A DNA stretch of 64,000 bases from CAZRWH01 sp964603905. Lineage in GTDB: Bacteria > Patescibacteriota > Gracilibacteria > UBA1369 > UBA12470. Made by a program: the position numbers and the translations under genes. The notes beneath the pieces were generated by a model. It was not told the DNA's origin, made no database searches, and saw only the letters and a list, made by a program, of their open reading frames with translations. Shown here piece after piece: positions 43,349 to 50,885 of this stretch. Each line of letters opens with the position of its first letter. The stretch's first letter is position 1. The stretch is taken from assembly GCA_964603905.1 (NCBI GenBank), contig CAZRWH010000002.1, forward strand, positions 1 to 64,000, written 5' to 3'.

Positions 43349-43864
43349 ATGGCACAAGGCAAACCTGTCAGATTTTCGTGCGCTGCCCTATCTGAAACAC
43401 TAGAAGGGATGAAAAGGAAAACCCTAGCATTGCACGTTCAAACAGGGACCAATTCTATGATTACAGGTAAAATTGTCGGTAATTGTATTAAAAGGATGGA
43501 AGAAAACCCTGACTTGGATGCAAAAAATGCTTTGATTCAAACCATAGCAGAGGAAGCAAACGGTGATCCTGCAGTCGCGGCTAGACTTGGTATTGAATTG
43601 TCGGAATTTGCAGATTTGCTCTCTGGAGGTCATGGAGCTCAGTATATAGATCTGAATATAGTTCATGTTGATGATGGAACTGCTGACAGCCCTTCTATAG
43701 AGGAAGCTAATGCTTTGGAGTCTCAACTTATTGAAATTTTAGGCGCTGACAGAGTTTTGGGTATTGCTAGCACTATGGATGATGATTCTGCAGCTGAGTT
43801 TTTTGAACAGAGAAGAAGTGCGATAGCCTCAGGAGTGAATAAAATGATTTCAAATACATGGTAA
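43349..43864 (+). CDS. Hypothetical soluble protein
   Basis: A 171-residue acidic, helical protein, no family recognised. The N-terminal third is basic (MKRKTLALHVQTGTNSM), the rest acidic with repeated EEANALES/EEANGDPAVAA-like helices. No signal peptide or membrane segment. The next gene, a predicted lipoprotein, starts 12 bp downstream on the same strand, so the two may form a small operon inserted between purQ and purM. Confidence 0.65.
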   Translation: MAQGKPVRFSCAALSETLEGMKRKTLALHVQTGTNSMITGKIVGNCIKRMEENPDLDAKNALIQTIAEEANGDPAVAARLGIELSEFADLLSGGHGAQYIDLNIVHVDDGTADSPSIEEANALESQLIEILGADRVLGIASTMDDDSAAEFFEQRRSAIASGVNKMISNTW

Positions 43865-43876
43865 CCCTTCCAAAAA

Positions 43877-44575
43877 ATGAAACTTGAAAATCTTAAAAAC
43901 CGTCCTGCCCTACTTGCCGGTGTTGCTGGAGCTATGATGGCGGGATGCGATAATAACGGGCTAACACCTGAACAAAACGACATACTATATGTCGTAAGTG
44001 ATCGGTGCGAAGAAATACTGAATGGAGACAACCCTACTGTTGGCCATATCGAGTGGGCTTTTGATACTACCGGAGCCCTCGAGCCAAGACGTATGCTGTG
44101 GATGACATTCTCTGTATCTGATGAAGAAGGAACTTGCAAGTGTTCATATAGCGAAGCAAACGTCGCTGATACCTACACACAAGTTGTTCCTGGAGAATTT
44201 GCTTATTGCCCTACACCTGCAGGAATAATTACAGAATCTCCAGAGTGGGAATGTTCTTATCGCGCCGATGGCGAAGTCTCTGCTTTGCATTTAGGCGTTC
44301 TGGAAGGTGATGTAACTGCTACTCATCATTATTTCGAAGACACTGATTCAGGCCAAGTAGTCATGGATTTATTGCCAGTTAATAGCGAAGAGGGTATCGA
44401 AACTGTCGATGAAGCAGTTAGAGATTTGATGAGCGAATTTTCTAATGGACTCTGGAGAAACATTGATCAGTCTAAGCTTCACGTCCCTCTTTATCGAGAA
44501 GGCGAAATGACTCGCGAAGAGGTTCCACCATCGTGCTTCATGCCACTTGGGATGAGGGAGGAACAAGCGGAATAA
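43877..44575 (+). CDS. Predicted lipoprotein, unknown function
   Basis: A 232-residue exported protein. The N-terminus is basic then hydrophobic (NRPALLAGVAGAMMAGC), with the likely lipobox MAGC and acylated Cys at residue 25, followed by DNNG (an Asp at +2). The mature part is acidic with paired cysteines (GTCKCSY) and no known domain. It follows an orphan gene by 12 bp. Together with the 38811 gene it suggests small cysteine-containing surface proteins in this genome. Confidence 0.7.
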   Translation: MKLENLKNRPALLAGVAGAMMAGCDNNGLTPEQNDILYVVSDRCEEILNGDNPTVGHIEWAFDTTGALEPRRMLWMTFSVSDEEGTCKCSYSEANVADTYTQVVPGEFAYCPTPAGIITESPEWECSYRADGEVSALHLGVLEGDVTATHHYFEDTDSGQVVMDLLPVNSEEGIETVDEAVRDLMSEFSNGLWRNIDQSKLHVPLYREGEMTREEVPPSCFMPLGMREEQAE

Positions 44576-44594
44576 GACCATTGAGTAATTTTCA

Positions 44595-44627
44595 TCTTAA
44601 GTCTTATGTCATATGTCATACGTCTAA
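44595..44627 (+). repeat. Heptamer repeat tract class B, copy B2
   Basis: Consecutive 7-nt units TCTTAAG/TCTTATG/TCATATG/..., the reverse orientation of B1, in the gap before purM. Confidence 0.72.
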
Positions 44628-44644
44628 TCTGGCTTTTTCTCGTT

Positions 44645-44676
44645 ATACATGATACCAAATACATGATACTTAATAC
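44645..44676 (+). repeat. Heptamer repeat tract, class D
   Basis: ATACATGATAC repeated at 14 bp spacing (44645-44655 and 44659-44669), continuing into ATACTTA; underlying 7-nt unit ATACNNN. Ends 9 bp before the purM ATG. Confidence 0.7.
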
Positions 44677-44685
44677 TTTTCTATT

Positions 44686-45750
44686 ATGACAACATACGCA
44701 GACTCAGGGGTTGATATCGAGCTTGGAGACGACGCTTCGAAGGTTATGTACGAGGCGGCGAAAGCTACTTGGGCGAATCGAAAAGGAATGCTTGGCGAGG
44801 TTATTTCTCCGAAAGATGATTTTTCTGGGGTACGGGCTGTTGATGTTAGCGAGTTACCGGCTGGAACTGTGATGAATATGGGATTTGATGGCGTGGGAAC
44901 TAAGGTTGAGATTGCACAAAGGATGGATAAGCACGATACAGTTGCTTTTGATCTGTTTGCGATGGTTTGTGATGACGCTGTGGTTTGTGGAGGCGAGCCT
45001 GTTTTGATCGGCTCTATTTTGGATGTAAATCGATTATCTCTGGATGCTGTGAAACAAATGGCAGTTGGTTATATTGAAGCTGCGAAAGCGGCACGAATTG
45101 CAGTTGTAAATGGAGAAATTGCGGAGCTTGGATCGCATGTTGGTGGGTATGGAGACTTCAATTACAGTTGGGGAGCTTCTGTGACTTGGTTTGCGAACAA
45201 GGATCGGCTTTTTACAGGTGATGAAATCAATGTTGGTGACAAGGTTATTGCTCTTGAAGAAAAAGGGTTCCGCTCGAATGGACTTTCTCTTCTAAGAAAG
45301 ATTTTGAAAGACAATTATGGAGAAGAATGGCACGAAGCGGAGCTTGATGGCAAAAAGATTGGCGAGCTTGCGCTGATTCCTTCAACAATTTATTCGGCAG
45401 CAGTTTGCGATATGTTTGGCGGACTTGAAAAAGAGCCTCGATGTAAGGTTCATGGAGTTGCGCATATAACTGGTGGAGGAATTCCTGGCAAACTTGGACG
45501 AGTTCTTAAACGTGCTGGCCTTGGCGCAAATCTTACCGATTTATTCGAGCCTTGCGACCTAATGAAACATGCTATCGAGATTGGAGGAGTTGCACGAGAT
45601 GAAGCTTTCCGAACCTGGAATATGGGAAATGGAATGATGGTAATTGTGGCGCCTGGACATGAAGAAGAGGCCATCGCTATTGCGAAAGAGCACGGGATTG
45701 AGGCGAAGGTTTGCGGTGAGATTACCGAGAGTCCAGAGATCCTCTTCTAA
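44686..45750 (+). CDS. purM: AIR synthetase (phosphoribosylformylglycinamidine cyclo-ligase)
   Basis: A 354-residue ATP-dependent enzyme converting FGAM to AIR, the step after PurSLQ. Motifs: YADSGVDIELGDDASKVM at the N-terminus, MGFDGVGTKVEIAQRMD near residue 64, AMVCDDAVVCGGEPVLIGSI split over 90-110, and the ATP-binding C-terminal HITGGGIPGKLGRVL near 260. Two orphan genes separate it from purQ. It ends sharing 4 bp with the convergent nadK gene. Its first 9-90 bp upstream are heptamer repeat classes B and D. Confidence 0.94.
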   Translation: MTTYADSGVDIELGDDASKVMYEAAKATWANRKGMLGEVISPKDDFSGVRAVDVSELPAGTVMNMGFDGVGTKVEIAQRMDKHDTVAFDLFAMVCDDAVVCGGEPVLIGSILDVNRLSLDAVKQMAVGYIEAAKAARIAVVNGEIAELGSHVGGYGDFNYSWGASVTWFANKDRLFTGDEINVGDKVIALEEKGFRSNGLSLLRKILKDNYGEEWHEAELDGKKIGELALIPSTIYSAAVCDMFGGLEKEPRCKVHGVAHITGGGIPGKLGRVLKRAGLGANLTDLFEPCDLMKHAIEIGGVARDEAFRTWNMGNGMMVIVAPGHEEEAIAIAKEHGIEAKVCGEITESPEILF

Positions 45751-46670
45751 ACCGGTTTTCCCCATCCGATTTTTTCGCGGAGCATTTTGTAATAAAGCTT
45801 CCCGGACATTCGAATTAGGTGTGCACGTCTGCTACTTTTTCGGATTTTGATGAGGTCTCCGTATTTGAGCGGGAGGATTGTTTGCCCATCAAGAGTGAGT
45901 CCGATATCGTTGTCAGAGAATCGACGTTTCGTTTCGATTTTGATATTAAGCTGCCTGTTGTTTGGGATAACTATCGGTCTGGTTGTAAGAGCTGCCGGAC
46001 AGATAGGGGTCATTATGAAAGCTGATAATCCTGGATGGATGATTGGACCTCCTGCTGAAAGCGAATGCCCTGTTGAACCTGTTGTTGTAGCTACAATCAC
46101 TCCGTCGGCTTTGAAATTAATCATCTTTCGTTGGTCGATCGTTACTGACATTTCGATTAATCGAGCGAAGTTACCCTGATTGATAACTGCATCGTTCAAT
46201 GCCAGGAATGTTTTGAATTTTTCGTTGTTTCTATAAACGGTCACACGCAGAAGATCTCTGTCGTCGATGTGGTACTGACCTTTGAAGATTTTGTCTAGCA
46301 CTTCAAAAACCTTTCCTGTGTTGTGAACCTCGGTCAAAAATCCTAATGTACCCAAATGTATTCCAAGAATGTGAGGCTTATTTTTTTTGTCTGTCACACG
46401 CACTCCCTTAAGCAAAGTTCCGTCTCCACCCAAAGTTAGTATCAAATCCATTTCTTTCATCTGCTGACTCCTTGTCATGTGGTTCTTTCTGTCTCCGAGA
46501 CAGTTCGCAATTCTTGTGTCGTATTTGATCTCTGCGATTTTCTTCTTTTTCAGGTATTTGATTATCTTTTTGATATAGGTCTTTTTACCCTCAAGGTGGC
46601 TTCGACCTATTAGTCCGACCTTGTTTAAACGTTTGGTTTGCTTCATGAAGTTGTGATTAGACGACACCAT
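45747..46670 (-). CDS. nadK: NAD kinase
   Basis: A 307-residue ATP-NAD kinase. The catalytic GGDGT motif is in LILTLGGDGTLLKG near residue 80. GIHLGTLGFLTEV follows near 106, then LNDAVINQG, where the usual NE pair is ND, and ADGVIVATTTGSTGHSLSAGGPIIHP near 195 (commonly TPTGSTAY). These substitutions are conservative but unusual. The ATG at 46670 is assumed; an in-frame ATG at 46646 (MKQTKRLNKV) is possible, because TTGACC 16-21 bp upstream of 46670 could be a -35 placing the transcript start between them. Convergent with purM, sharing 4 bp. Confidence 0.9.
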   Translation of the reverse strand: MVSSNHNFMKQTKRLNKVGLIGRSHLEGKKTYIKKIIKYLKKKKIAEIKYDTRIANCLGDRKNHMTRSQQMKEMDLILTLGGDGTLLKGVRVTDKKNKPHILGIHLGTLGFLTEVHNTGKVFEVLDKIFKGQYHIDDRDLLRVTVYRNNEKFKTFLALNDAVINQGNFARLIEMSVTIDQRKMINFKADGVIVATTTGSTGHSLSAGGPIIHPGLSAFIMTPICPAALTTRPIVIPNNRQLNIKIETKRRFSDNDIGLTLDGQTILPLKYGDLIKIRKSSRRAHLIRMSGKLYYKMLREKIGWGKPV

Positions 46671-46710
46671 TCTATATGGTCAAGGCTGTTTTGTATAGGC
46701 TAGACCTTGT

Positions 46711-46739
46711 TTTTTGAAGTGTTGATGCTTTAATATAAT
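46711..46739 (+). promoter_or_regulatory. Promoter of the 46760 membrane protein gene
   Basis: TTTTTG (46711-46716), 17 bp spacer, perfect TATAAT (46734-46739), 20 bp before the ATG. Confidence 0.5.
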
Positions 46740-46759
46740 TGAACTAAAAATATTTTGAT

Positions 46760-47494
46760 ATGAGAGATCTAAAATACGCGTTTTCTAGGCTTTCCCGCAC
46801 AAAAAAAGTCGTAATGATAATGAGTTCGCTTGTAGCAATTAGCTGCATCCTTCCTTGGTATAACGACAGTAGCGTTTATGGAATTGGAGATATGTACCTT
46901 GGGATTACCGGCCCTCTTTTCTTGGTCGGATTTTTCATAATGGCTCTTTCTGGTTTTGTAGCTTTGAGCATTGGTATGCCTATGATGGGAAAGAAATTTA
47001 TCAAATTGCCTATCAAGGGATCCCTAATCAGTATGATTGCTGGTGTTCAATCTCTGTTTTTGCTCCTTATTGCAAACTCAGTTTTTTATCACTCAAAATT
47101 TGGAGTTAGTATTACTCAAAAATCTCCTGGATTCGGAATGACTATCGCACTTCTATCTGTTGTTGGACTTATTTTGGGAAGTTATTTTTGGTTTAAAGAA
47201 GAGTACGCATACAAAGGTTTTGATGAAGCACTTGGACGAAAAGAACCTTTGATCAAAATTCCTGAAGAAAAAAGAGAGCACACTAAGGTTGCTCAAAAGA
47301 AAGAGGAACCTGCTCCATACAGTGGAGGAAAACATGTGCTTCGAGGCTTTGGATTCCAAGAAACTCGACCTGGAGAAAGCCTACAGCAACTTGCCAAAGA
47401 ACAACGCTCTGAGACGCCTGACGCACCTGATACGGCTTCTTCGGAAGAGCATGGCGGCAAGAAGGAAAACATGATGATCAGAATGGATTTGTAA
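46760..47494 (+). CDS. Hypothetical membrane protein with cytoplasmic tail
   Basis: A 244-residue protein with four hydrophobic segments (about residues 18-32, 50-72, 85-105 and 122-142), then about 95 hydrophilic residues rich in Lys, Glu and Pro, probably cytoplasmic. The first loop (PWYNDSSVYGIGDMYLGITG) is aromatic-rich. No known domain. The next gene, a small zinc ribbon, starts 11 bp downstream, so the two may work together. Confidence 0.75.
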   Translation: MRDLKYAFSRLSRTKKVVMIMSSLVAISCILPWYNDSSVYGIGDMYLGITGPLFLVGFFIMALSGFVALSIGMPMMGKKFIKLPIKGSLISMIAGVQSLFLLLIANSVFYHSKFGVSITQKSPGFGMTIALLSVVGLILGSYFWFKEEYAYKGFDEALGRKEPLIKIPEEKREHTKVAQKKEEPAPYSGGKHVLRGFGFQETRPGESLQQLAKEQRSETPDAPDTASSEEHGGKKENMMIRMDL

Positions 47495-47505
47495 TTTTAA
47501 AATAA

Positions 47506-47706
47506 ATGGCCGAAGAACAAGAAAAAAAGTCGACATCGAACATCATCTTCTTTTGTCGTGACTGTCAAAAAGTTGTAGATAAGCCGCAAAAAGTTGGCTC
47601 AAAGTATGTCTACAAATGCCCTATTTGCGACGGTAAAGGTGTTGCTTTCGGTACAAAAAAAAGCATCTGTGACTACTTCCATTTGAAAGAGAAAGATCTA
47701 GTTTAG
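47506..47706 (+). CDS. Small zinc-ribbon protein
   Basis: A 66-residue protein with two CxxC knuckles, FFCRDCQKV near residue 17 and KCPICDGKG near 38, in a typical zinc-ribbon spacing of about 17 residues. The rest is basic and hydrophilic. It might bind nucleic acid or act as a chaperone-like adaptor. It shares an operon with the four-TM protein upstream (11 bp). Its stop codon TAG begins a heptamer repeat tract. Confidence 0.75.
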   Translation: MAEEQEKKSTSNIIFFCRDCQKVVDKPQKVGSKYVYKCPICDGKGVAFGTKKSICDYFHLKEKDLV

Positions 47707-47764
47707 TGGACAGTGAACAGATGACAGTGGACGGTGTGGTTTTGTGTTTTTGTCGTTCAAAAAC
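47704..47764 (+). repeat. Heptamer tract + hairpin intergenic repeat, copy A9
   Basis: Units AGTGGAC/AGTGAAC with period 7, beginning at the TAG stop of the zinc-ribbon gene, then GTGTGGT and a hairpin GTTTTTG-TCGTT-CAAAAAC (47746-47764). The right arm includes the stop and last codons of the convergent minus-strand gene. Confidence 0.78.
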
Positions 47765-48539
47765 GTTTTTTATATTGAACCTCTTCTTTTGTGCCTTCTA
47801 GCACTTGCTCAGCTTGAGGTTCTTCGTCTGGCGTTAATCCGTGCTGATCCATAAGGGCTTGGACTTCTGCCAATACTCGGTGTGCGTTTGCCATTATTTC
47901 GCCGTTTGAGAGGTCTATTTTTGTGCGTCCGTCCAGTGGCATTCGTTTTATTCCACGATATGTAACGTATCTTTTCCGGTTTTTTATAGATGGCAAAAAA
48001 GGTGGGCTTTCTACAGCATCTAGAATTCTGTTAATTTCATCTAAGCCTATTTTTCTTGCATCTAGAAGTACATCTAATGCATCTCTTATTTTTGCCCGAA
48101 CCTGTTTTGCTTCTCGGTAAGCTGGCAATATGTTTGCTATATTATTCCAAAATGGGTCTCTGTTTCTTTTGGACGTATGTACTGCCGGCTTACATCCCGG
48201 CACATATCCAATCTGACACATTTTTGCGACTACTCGCCTAGCATGATCAAGTAGGCTAGGTTCTGTGTCTAGTAAATCAGCCTCTTCTGGAATACTAGAT
48301 CCTATTAGCCAATGATAGACTTTGTATCTTTCTAGTTTCTCAACAGAAACACCCTCAGGCTTAGCGGCCTGCAAATACAATTGACTTGCTTCCCGCAAGG
48401 CCTCAGGATTGAGACTTTCTATTTCTCGTATACGACGCATTTGACCAATCAACGCATTGAAAATCGCTTTAGCTTCTTGATAAAGCCTCTCTTCCCGCTC
48501 CTGATGTGATTCCTGTCTGTCTGGTCTTTTTGATGCCAT
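47757..48539 (-). CDS. Hypothetical helical protein
   Basis: A 260-residue highly charged, helical protein without recognised domains. The N-terminus is Arg/Glu/Gln-rich (SKRPDRQESHQEREERLYQEAKA broken over 3-25). No signal peptide or membrane segment. A good promoter lies just upstream. Its last residues KKRF-stop are encoded by the right arm of repeat copy A9. The convergent zinc-ribbon gene ends about 50 bp away. Function unknown. Confidence 0.65.
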   Translation of the reverse strand: MASKRPDRQESHQEREERLYQEAKAIFNALIGQMRRIREIESLNPEALREASQLYLQAAKPEGVSVEKLERYKVYHWLIGSSIPEEADLLDTEPSLLDHARRVVAKMCQIGYVPGCKPAVHTSKRNRDPFWNNIANILPAYREAKQVRAKIRDALDVLLDARKIGLDEINRILDAVESPPFLPSIKNRKRYVTYRGIKRMPLDGRTKIDLSNGEIMANAHRVLAEVQALMDQHGLTPDEEPQAEQVLEGTKEEVQYKKRF

Positions 48540-48560
48540 AAACTTGGTTATGAGTTCGTT

Positions 48561-48588
48561 ATTCTACGTTTTTGGCAAGATTTGTCAA
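48561..48588 (-). promoter_or_regulatory. Promoter of the 47757-48539 gene
   Basis: Minus strand TTGACA (48583-48588), 16 bp spacer, TAGAAT (48561-48566); 21 bp from the -10 to the ATG. Confidence 0.7.
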
Positions 48589-48710
48589 ACTTGGTGGAGT
48601 TGTACGACCAGATTCGTCGTGCTTTATTAACAGATTAAAGCTGTGCTCAAAAGCTGGATTACTTCTTAAGATTGTTTAAAATTGGTTCTTAAATTTTAAA
48701 TATTTTTATC

Positions 48711-49529
48711 ATGGCTCTTACATCTAATGAACTTCAATCTCTTCAACATATTAGGCGGCGTGAAGCATTGAGACCTGCTGGCGAAACTTTTTCAGATGCT
48801 TTGGAAGGAAAACTTGATGACTTAGCACATGCATTTCCAGACCACTCATTGCCTACCAAGGAACAGGTCATGGATGCCTTATCCAAAGTTGGTATAGATG
48901 TAGACACACTTGATCATTATGCAACTTCATATGAACATCGTGCTTTTATAGGTGCTATCCCTGAAACTTTTGAACAACTTAGATGTTGGCGACCTAAATT
49001 TGAAGATTTTGGATTAAAGCCTCCTCGATCTGCAGCATCTCGTTTAGAGGAAGTTCTTGCTCGAGTAAAAACACATTTAGACATAGATGACATTCTTTAT
49101 GATAGAACAATTTATTCTACTTCTGGGTCCACTACCGGCATAATTGAGACTCTTTCAGAGTCCGCCGCCGAAGGAGGAATTGATTATGCTACAGACCTAG
49201 CAGGTTCTGATTCACACTCAATTTCTTTTGTGGATTTACGCAATGAAGCTGAGACTGTTAAACATGCTCCACGCCTCAGTGATAAATTAAGACGAGACCT
49301 AAATTATGCGATTCTAGCTTGTGAACGAGAACAAGAAGCTCGTCCATCAGACGCATCTACAGAAGTTCCAGGAGATGTTTTGAAGGGGACAAACGCAATA
49401 TGCGCTCTTATCATGGAAATAAATGAGCTGTCACTTAAAGAAAGATACTTCCCTCGCCAAGCTGCGCTTATACTGGTAAGGCATGCATTCATGAGTATAA
49501 TTTCTCCTTATGAGGAATTAGAAGGCTAG
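48711..49529 (+). CDS. Hypothetical helical protein
   Basis: A 272-residue soluble, acidic, helix-rich protein with no recognised family. A Ser/Thr-rich stretch (IYSTSGSTTGIIETLSES) sits near the middle. Divergent from the 47757-48539 gene, which is of similar size and style, across a 171 bp gap. No signal peptide. A GC-rich palindrome and a large structured element follow. Confidence 0.65.
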   Translation: MALTSNELQSLQHIRRREALRPAGETFSDALEGKLDDLAHAFPDHSLPTKEQVMDALSKVGIDVDTLDHYATSYEHRAFIGAIPETFEQLRCWRPKFEDFGLKPPRSAASRLEEVLARVKTHLDIDDILYDRTIYSTSGSTTGIIETLSESAAEGGIDYATDLAGSDSHSISFVDLRNEAETVKHAPRLSDKLRRDLNYAILACEREQEARPSDASTEVPGDVLKGTNAICALIMEINELSLKERYFPRQAALILVRHAFMSIISPYEELEG

Positions 49530-49543
49530 TGTTCTACTCGCTT

Positions 49544-49599
49544 CTCATTAATCATTACCTGCCTGCCGGCAGGCTCGCCATTACATTACAAATTAGTGA
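49544..49599. other. Inverted repeat around a GC palindrome
   Basis: CTCATTAAT (49544-49552) and ATTAGTGAG (49592-49600) flank the perfect palindrome GCCTGCCGGCAGGC (49561-49574). No U-run follows, so a simple terminator for the upstream gene is not obvious. Confidence 0.5.
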
Positions 49600-49698
49600 G
49601 CCAAAAATGATTCCGAGCACACGTAGCGAAATTTAAGGATGGGTCTCGTGGGCCCCAGCCTTCAAATTTCACAAAGTTAAGCGAGGATTATTTTTGGC
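49600..49698. other. Nested inverted-repeat element upstream of dprA
   Basis: Outer arms GCCAAAAATGATTC (49600-49613) and GGATTATTTTTGGC (49685-49698) pair over 14 positions including two G-T pairs. Inside, GAAATTTAAGG (49628-49638) plus TGGG (640-643) pair with CCCA (654-657) plus CCTT/AAATTTC (659-670), with one mismatch and one bulged C. The result is a 99-nt two-tier stem. It could be a small structured RNA or the remnant of a miniature mobile element. Confidence 0.6.
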
Positions 49699-49721
49699 GA
49701 CAACAGCTAGGAGGGAGAGCC

Positions 49722-49752
49722 CGCGAGGGGGAACCCATGGTTCCCCTTCGCG
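49722..49752. other. Long GC-rich hairpin before dprA
   Basis: Fourteen-bp stem CGCGAGGGGGAACC / GGTTCCCCTTCGCG with a 3-nt CAT loop and a single G-T pair, 48 bp upstream of the dprA ATG. It could affect dprA translation or end an upstream transcript, though no U-run follows. Confidence 0.65.
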
Positions 49753-49799
49753 AAAGATTTAACATTTATTTAACATTCACCTGCTATTTTACCTGCAGA

Positions 49800-50873
49800 A
49801 TGAATGAAATTTACTTACACATTTGGCAAAAACACCTCTTTGGTAGTCCGAAAATACTCTCGGCAATCCTTGAATATTATAACTTCGATGCGGAGAAGGC
49901 GTGGCGTGATTTCAATCCGTCAAAATGGCCTAATTTAAGCCAGGAAAATCGCCAACTTATCAAAAATGTTCTTGCCGAAAGCGACCCCGAAAAGTCGTAT
50001 CGAGAAATTACGAAATACGGCATTGAGATTGTCCCAATCACGTCGAGCAAATACCCTTCTAATCTCAAAAACACCAGTGTTCCCCCTGTTGCGCTCTACT
50101 GTCGTGGCAATTTAAAGCACGATAAACCGGCAATTGGAATCGTCGGAACTCGGAAGATTTCTACCTATGGCCGCAAAGTTGTTCGAGAATTAATCCGAGA
50201 GCTATCAAAATACGATGTCACCATCGTTAGCGGGCTTGCTTATGGAGTCGATGCAGAAACGCACCGAAAGTCTCTAGATCAAGATCTGACGAACATCGCT
50301 GTTCTTGCAAACGGCATCAACGAAATTTATCCCAAACCTCACACAAATTTATCACTCGAAATCATCAAAAAGGGCGGCGCAGTTATCTCGGAAACACCTC
50401 CGTTTGTGCCATCAATGAAATACATGTTCCCTATCCGTAACCGAATTATAGCGGGAATCGCGGACGCAACTGTAATCATCCAATCACCGTGTAAATCAGG
50501 TTCACTTATAACTGCAAATTACGCTTTCACCGAGAACCGTTTCCTCTACGCCGTCCCTGGAGATATCACCGACTATCGACAAGATGGATGTCATGAGTTA
50601 ATTCGCAATCAGAAGGCCTCATTATTGACCAGTGCACACCAAATTATTGACGACCTCAAGCTTACAACCCTCAATTTAGCGACACGAGATTCGGATTTAT
50701 CCGACCTGCAGCGTTCAATTTTTGACATGCTGGACGCTAAGGCTCCAATGCACATCGACCGTATCTCCCAGAGCGTAAAAAAATCAACAAAAAGGCTCGT
50801 TGGGCTACTGGTTGAAATGGAGATTTCGGGATACGTCAAAAACGTTGGTGCGATGCACTATGTCAGGGTTTGA
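49800..50873 (+). CDS. dprA: DNA-processing protein DprA
   Basis: A 357-residue competence protein that loads RecA on incoming single-stranded DNA. The Rossmann-like core is complete: IGIVGTRKISTYGRKVV, VSGLAYGVDAETHRKSL, VLANGINEIYPKPH, GGAVISETPP, FPIRNRIIAGIADATVII and PGDI. A C-terminal winged-helix domain follows (LQRSIFDMLDAKAPMHID, LLVEMEISGYVKNVG). The ATG at 49800 is chosen because the frame upstream runs through a hairpin. The convergent pilB and nearby recA fit a natural-transformation function. Confidence 0.93.
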   Translation: MNEIYLHIWQKHLFGSPKILSAILEYYNFDAEKAWRDFNPSKWPNLSQENRQLIKNVLAESDPEKSYREITKYGIEIVPITSSKYPSNLKNTSVPPVALYCRGNLKHDKPAIGIVGTRKISTYGRKVVRELIRELSKYDVTIVSGLAYGVDAETHRKSLDQDLTNIAVLANGINEIYPKPHTNLSLEIIKKGGAVISETPPFVPSMKYMFPIRNRIIAGIADATVIIQSPCKSGSLITANYAFTENRFLYAVPGDITDYRQDGCHELIRNQKASLLTSAHQIIDDLKLTTLNLATRDSDLSDLQRSIFDMLDAKAPMHIDRISQSVKKSTKRLVGLLVEMEISGYVKNVGAMHYVRV

Positions 50874-50885
50874 TCTAGGCAGGGC

